Assembly: GCA_947567595.1 (NCBI GenBank)
Contig: CANOMQ010000003.1
Coordinates: forward strand, 62,001 to 126,000
Reading direction: 5' to 3'
Origin: an uncultured Lachnospiraceae bacterium
GTDB lineage: Bacteria; Bacillota; Clostridia; Lachnospirales; Lachnospiraceae
DNA: 64,000 nt
The position numbers were made by a program, and so were the translations under genes. The stretch's first letter is position 1; each line of letters starts with the position of its first letter. This document shows, in pieces, positions 60,470-64,000 of this stretch. The notes beneath the pieces were generated by a model, which ran no database searches, was not told where the DNA came from, and saw only the letters and a program-made list of their open reading frames with translations.

Positions 60470-62182
60470 CTAAATCCGAAATCTCCCCATCAAGTCAACC
60501 ATCGAATCAACCTGCGATTTCAACTCCTCGCCAATTGCCGCAGTCTCCTGTGATGTTGCGGAATTGTTATCCACAAGACCAGCAATCACATTGATACCCT
60601 CCGTAATCTTATCAATGCTGCCCACTTCTGTTTTGAGGTTTGCAACGATTCCGTCAATGCGCGACGCCGTTTCCTCCGCGCCCATCTGAACATCTTCCAT
60701 GCACGAAGCGGACTCCTTTGCAATCTGCATTCCCTTATCCACCGCGCTCGTCGTCTTTTCAATCAGCTCGCTCGTCTGTCCTGCTGCCTCCTGCGATGCC
60801 TCCGCAAGCTTCTTAACCTGCTCTGCCACCACGGCAAAGCCCCTGCCTGCCTCGCCTGCCCTCGCGGACTCTATTGACGCGTTCAGGGAAAGCATTTCAA
60901 TCTCATCAGCAAGCTCTGAAATCGAAGTCGTCACCAGCGTAATCTGCCTTGAACACTCATTAATCTCATTCATCGCAGCATCAAGCTCACTCATCTTCTC
61001 GCCTGCCGCCACAAGCGTCGAGCTTGCAAGATTGGAAATCTTCACCGCTTCCTCTGCCTCTTTCTCATTGTAACTGATGCTCTCCTGAAGCTGCGAAATC
61101 TGCATTACCATTTCAGAAACCTGACAAGCCTGTGAGGTACATGAATTTGCCAAATCCTCGGCAGCGTCCGCAAGCTGTCCGGAACCGCTGTCAATCTCGT
61201 CCGTCGCCGTTGAAATATCACCGATTGCACCCCGCATCTCATGGATAATCTTCTCCAAAGACTCCTTAATCTGAATGTACTCGCCTACATATTCCCGCTC
61301 CACGCTGACCTTGTAATTGCCCTGTCCCATCTGTTCGAGCGCAAAGCCGATTTCCTCTATAATTCCTACCAGCGTGCTCTTCATGGTGGTGATATCCTCC
61401 ACCATCTTTCCAACCTCGCTGTCGTCCGCCTTCAAGTCAAGATTCGTATGTAAATTGCCGACCGCAAGCGCAGTCATCTGCTCTGACACCTTGACAATCG
61501 GAACCAAAAGCTCTTTGTTTGCAAATCCAACCGTCTTTGTACACTGCAAGCCCATTTTGATAAAGCTAAGCAGGAACAATACTGCACATACCGTCTGCAG
61601 GACAAGCATCGCGTTCTTTCTGCCCTTCAATCTGTCCTGCACCTCCAAAATCACCTTGTCCGTGAGGTCGCTTATGGTAGTCACCGTGCTGTTGTACGTC
61701 TCACCGAACACATAATCGGTAGCCGACAGCAAATCTCCCGCGGAAACGGAAGCCATTGCATTCTCCTCAAGAGGCACCAAACCGTTTGAGAGCGATGCAA
61801 TTTCGTTCAAGGTCGCCCACTCTTGCTTTGTCAGGTTATTCTCCTCAAGTCCTGCCCATGCGACATCTCTGTTCTTGTCAACCTCAAGCTCCTGCATATA
61901 CGCATCATAATACTGCTGATTGCCCGTAACAGCATACGCACGAACCGCCGATGTCAGCGCCTTAGAGCCCAGCCGGTACTGGTTCAGGTACATCGTACAT
62001 TCCACCTGATGCGTTGACTCCACCGCAAAGATAACCATTGACATAAAAAACAGTCCCAAAAGCACAATCCCGATTCCAAGTGAAATTTTTGTCTCCTTTG
62101 AAATTCTCCTAAGTCTTGCAATTTGGCTGTTTTTGCCAAGTGCCATCCCTTGCATCACTTCATTCGTAGTATCTTTTCCCAT
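60470..62182 (-). CDS. Methyl-accepting chemotaxis protein
   Basis: Chemoreceptor of 570 residues. First membrane helix near 33-56 ([22 protein letters not shown]), an external four-helix sensor of about 140 residues ([28 protein letters not shown]), second helix near 190-210 ([18 protein letters not shown]), HAMP, and the signalling hairpin [37 protein letters not shown]. Start at 62182 with GGAGG seven bases upstream. No ligand can be inferred. No other chemotaxis genes are in the window. Confidence 0.93.
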   Translation of the reverse strand: MGKDTTNEVMQGMALGKNSQIARLRRISKETKISLGIGIVLLGLFFMSMVIFAVESTHQVECTMYLNQYRLGSKALTSAVRAYAVTGNQQYYDAYMQELEVDKNRDVAWAGLEENNLTKQEWATLNEIASLSNGLVPLEENAMASVSAGDLLSATDYVFGETYNSTVTTISDLTDKVILEVQDRLKGRKNAMLVLQTVCAVLFLLSFIKMGLQCTKTVGFANKELLVPIVKVSEQMTALAVGNLHTNLDLKADDSEVGKMVEDITTMKSTLVGIIEEIGFALEQMGQGNYKVSVEREYVGEYIQIKESLEKIIHEMRGAIGDISTATDEIDSGSGQLADAAEDLANSCTSQACQVSEMVMQISQLQESISYNEKEAEEAVKISNLASSTLVAAGEKMSELDAAMNEINECSRQITLVTTSISELADEIEMLSLNASIESARAGEAGRGFAVVAEQVKKLAEASQEAAGQTSELIEKTTSAVDKGMQIAKESASCMEDVQMGAEETASRIDGIVANLKTEVGSIDKITEGINVIAGLVDNNSATSQETAAIGEELKSQVDSMVDLMGRFRI

Positions 62183-62270
62183 CCCACAACCTCCATAAGA
62201 GCTCCCATTATACACAAATTGTTTAATATTTTATGTAATCCTGAGTGATTTTTGGTAAATTTACACTATA

Positions 62271-62299
62271 ATTATACGTTATATTGGACAATAGGTCAA
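62271..62299 (-). promoter_or_regulatory. Promoter of the chemoreceptor gene
   Basis: On the minus strand: -35 TTGACC, 17-bp spacer, -10 TATAAT, about 90 bases before the start codon. It looks like a strong sigma-A promoter, not a sigma-D one. Confidence 0.75.
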
Positions 62300-62316
62300 C
62301 AATTATTGCAAATTTC

Positions 62317-62814
62317 TCAACGAACCATTCTCCCGACCAGTCCATGCACCCTGTAAGCCGCTGCGCCAATCGCGGTTCCCGACACCGCCCCCGCCACAAT
62401 CAGCACAGGCAGATACAAAAGCGGCGCCGCACTCCCCACCATGCACACCGCCACAAAAAGCTGCCCGATATTGTGGCTGACACCACCCGCCATACTCACG
62501 CCAATCGTCGAAACACCCTTTACCCGCTTTAACAAAAGCATCACCAAAAAGCTCAGCACACCGCCTGCCATGCTGTAAATCCACACGGACATATTGCCAA
62601 ACAAAAATGACACCAGTGTCACCTTTAACACAAGCACCAAAAGCACCCACCCCGCAGGCAGGAAAGAAAGCCCCGCCACCACGACCAAATTCGAAAGCCC
62701 GAGCTTTATCCCCGGAATGCCAACGAAAACCGGAATGAGTGCCTCAATATAACTGAATATCATCGACAATGCCGTAAGCATCGCGCAGTATGCAACCTTT
62801 TTCGCGTTCGTCAT
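62317..62814 (-). CDS. Gx transporter family protein (ECF-like membrane component)
   Basis: About 165 residues, five or six membrane helices. YCAMLTALSMIFSYIEALIPVFVGIPGIKLGLSNLVVVAGL matches the Gx transporter/heptaprenyl diphosphate synthase component I family, integral membrane proteins with an S-component-like fold of unknown substrate. The gene almost always follows a NusG-II-domain gene, as here, with TGATG overlap (a GTG at 62817 is the alternative start). Confidence 0.85.
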   Translation of the reverse strand: MTNAKKVAYCAMLTALSMIFSYIEALIPVFVGIPGIKLGLSNLVVVAGLSFLPAGWVLLVLVLKVTLVSFLFGNMSVWIYSMAGGVLSFLVMLLLKRVKGVSTIGVSMAGGVSHNIGQLFVAVCMVGSAAPLLYLPVLIVAGAVSGTAIGAAAYRVHGLVGRMVR

Positions 62815-63179
62815 CACCTTGCTATCCCATCTGTTTCCAAATACGCTGCCCCCTCCACCTGCACCACCAGACGGTGCGGCAGGCAGATAATACTCTCATT
62901 TGTTTTTGCAATCGGCTGATACGTCATGCAGTACTTGTCAGGACAGTCAGCCGCCTCCATATACGCGCTGCCGTCCTTTATCACAATCCGGTTGGTTCCA
63001 AACGCATTCTCCACCACAATCACCTGATTTTGTAACAGACTGTACACGCCAAACTCCTCACCGTCCACCATCACCACAATACGCTCCCCGGCGCCCTTTC
63101 CAAACACATTCAGAAAAAACGCCAAGACTGCCGCCACAATCAGAAAAAACGCCAGCAGATACCCATCTCTTTTTTTCAT
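62814..63179 (-). CDS. NusG domain II-containing protein
   Basis: 121 residues: one N-terminal membrane anchor (LLAFFLIVAAVLAFFLNVFG, about 8-27), then a beta domain with IVVMVDGEEFGVYSL, NRIVIKDGSAYMEAADCPDKYCMTYQPIAKTNESIICLPHRLVVQV. The CPDKxC and CLPHRL motifs are typical of the NusG_II (DUF-type) secreted partner of Gx transporters and of FAD-linked RnfG-like systems. Function unknown. Overlaps the Gx transporter gene. Confidence 0.88.
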   Translation of the reverse strand: MKKRDGYLLAFFLIVAAVLAFFLNVFGKGAGERIVVMVDGEEFGVYSLLQNQVIVVENAFGTNRIVIKDGSAYMEAADCPDKYCMTYQPIAKTNESIICLPHRLVVQVEGAAYLETDGIAR

Positions 63180-63209
63180 CGCAACCTACAAATCCCGGCA
63201 TCAGCCCAT

Positions 63210-64000
63210 CTAATAGGAAATAATCTCATACCCGTCCTCCGTCACAAGCACCTGTACCTCCCACTGCGCCGAAGGCGTACCGTCCTCCGTATAGACCGTC
63301 CAGCCGTCCTCCTCGGAAATATAAATCTCCCAATTGCCCATATTAATCATCGGTTCAATCGTAAACATCATGCCCGGCACCATCAGCATACCCGTATCCT
63401 TCGGGCACACATAGCTCACCCACGGATCCTCATGAAATTCAAATCCCACGCCATGACCGCCAATCTGACGCACCACCGAATACCCGTTCTCCATCACAAA
63501 CGCATTAATCGCCGCACCCATATCGCCAATCTTGCGCCACGGCTGCACATATTGTAACCCCACGTCAAGGCTCTGCCTTGCAACCTCCACAAGACGCTTC
63601 TTGTCCGCGGACACCTCCCCGATACAGTACATTCGCGAAGAATCCGAAAAAAATCCATTCAAAATCGTGGAAGCGTCCACATTCACAATATCCCCCTCCT
63701 TGAGCACCACGTCCTTGGAGGGAATCCCATGACACACCACATTGTTAATCGACGTACACACGCTTTTCGGAAACCCCTCGTAATTGAGCGTCGCCGCAAC
63801 CGCCCCGTGCCGCTTCGTAATGTCGCACACCCAGTCGTCAATCTCCTGCGTCGTAATCCCCGCCTTGATATGCGCCCCGATATAGTCCAAAATCTCAATG
63901 TTAATCTTCGCGCTCTCGCGGATTTTCGCAATCTGATCAGGATTTTTTAAAATCCGCCTCGGCGGCACAAGAAACCTCCTGCGCCTGTACTCGTCAAGCC
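63210..64000 (-). CDS. map: Type I methionine aminopeptidase, 5' end beyond the window
   Basis: Removes the starter methionine from nascent proteins. All catalytic motifs of class I MetAP are visible: VCHGIPSKDVVLKEGDIVNVDASTILNGFFSDSSRMYCIG with two metal-binding Asp, GGHGVGFEFHEDPWVSY with the His, MMFTIEPMIN with Glu, and WEVQVLVTEDG with the last Glu. A GTG at 63968 with AGGAGG upstream could be a start, but the frame stays open to the window edge and encodes LDEYRRRRFLVPPRRILKNP, which matches the linker of MetAPs with an N-terminal SEC-C zinc motif. I therefore treat it as truncated by the window. Confidence 0.93.
   Translation of the reverse strand, partial: LDEYRRRRFLVPPRRILKNPDQIAKIRESAKINIEILDYIGAHIKAGITTQEIDDWVCDITKRHGAVAATLNYEGFPKSVCTSINNVVCHGIPSKDVVLKEGDIVNVDASTILNGFFSDSSRMYCIGEVSADKKRLVEVARQSLDVGLQYVQPWRKIGDMGAAINAFVMENGYSVVRQIGGHGVGFEFHEDPWVSYVCPKDTGMLMVPGMMFTIEPMINMGNWEIYISEEDGWTVYTEDGTPSAQWEVQVLVTEDGYEIISY

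Noticed and set aside
1-64000. CRISPR arrays, tRNA or rRNA genes, insertion sequences, prophage
   Set aside because: I saw no regular spaced repeats of CRISPR type, no cloverleaf with the conserved TTCGA loop, and no transposase, integrase or phage structural protein among the reading frames.

Overview
The window looks like chromosome of an endospore-forming Gram-positive anaerobe of the class Clostridia, most likely Lachnospiraceae. The sporulation block spoIIGA-sigE-sigG lies directly downstream of ftsZ, spore-stage sigma-H sits in its usual translation-gene cluster, ribosome binding sites are AGGAGG-like, promoters are sigma-A-like, and nearly all genes run on the minus strand. The species cannot be named from the sequence alone. 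I see no rRNA, tRNA, CRISPR array, insertion sequence or prophage.

Layout. 1-9.3 kb: start of a MATE exporter, a DUF1624-type membrane acyltransferase, a Na/phosphate cotransporter with a PhoU tail, a DUF815 ATPase, the tRNA-modification pair tcdA and a ttcA-like gene, a large cNMP-binding-like protein of unknown role and a phosphopantetheinyl transferase. 9.3-24.1 kb: sporulation and division block, read as mraZ, rsmH, ftsL, two class B penicillin-binding proteins, murD, ftsW, murA, ftsQ, ftsZ, spoIIGA, sigE, sigG. It begins with a five-copy MraZ operator. It lacks the usual mraY and murG. 24.4-29.0 kb: a plus-strand NYN/OST-HTH RNA-binding protein, then a MacAB-like export system (ATPase, adaptor, permease) with overlapping genes.

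29.0-43.8 kb is the accessory part. It holds a repeat-rich intergenic region, two tail-to-tail paralogues of a P-loop ATPase with a C-terminal PD-(D/E)XK nuclease-like domain, a zinc alcohol dehydrogenase, a PurF-like protein without its catalytic cysteine, a SUKH protein with a small membrane protein, an AgrC/AgrA-like two-component pair, a TetR regulator, an orphan solute-binding lipoprotein, an alpha/beta hydrolase and a DUF3048 protein. 43.9-51.0 kb: recQ, sigH, rlmB, mrnC, cysS, cysE, deoD, ispF, an order close to that of other Firmicutes. 51.1-64 kb: an unknown protein, a phosphohexomutase, the third ATPase-nuclease paralogue, a metal-efflux unit (ArsR regulator, separate metal-binding protein, P1B-type ATPase) followed two bases later by an iron-sulphur helicase, a chemoreceptor, a Gx-transporter/NusG-II pair and a methionine aminopeptidase cut by the window edge.

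The clearest regulatory signals are the 10-bp-phased MraZ boxes, a spoIIG-like promoter with a 21-bp spacer embedded in the ftsZ terminator, an ArsR operator, a 10-bp tandem repeat in the leader of the ABC exporter, and four copies of a TGACAC-type palindrome in and around tcdA and the ttcA-like gene. I saw no complete, obviously new multi-gene system. The best candidates for undescribed biology are the three equal-length ATPase-nuclease paralogues, the glutaminase-dead PurF-like protein and the unexplained repeats.
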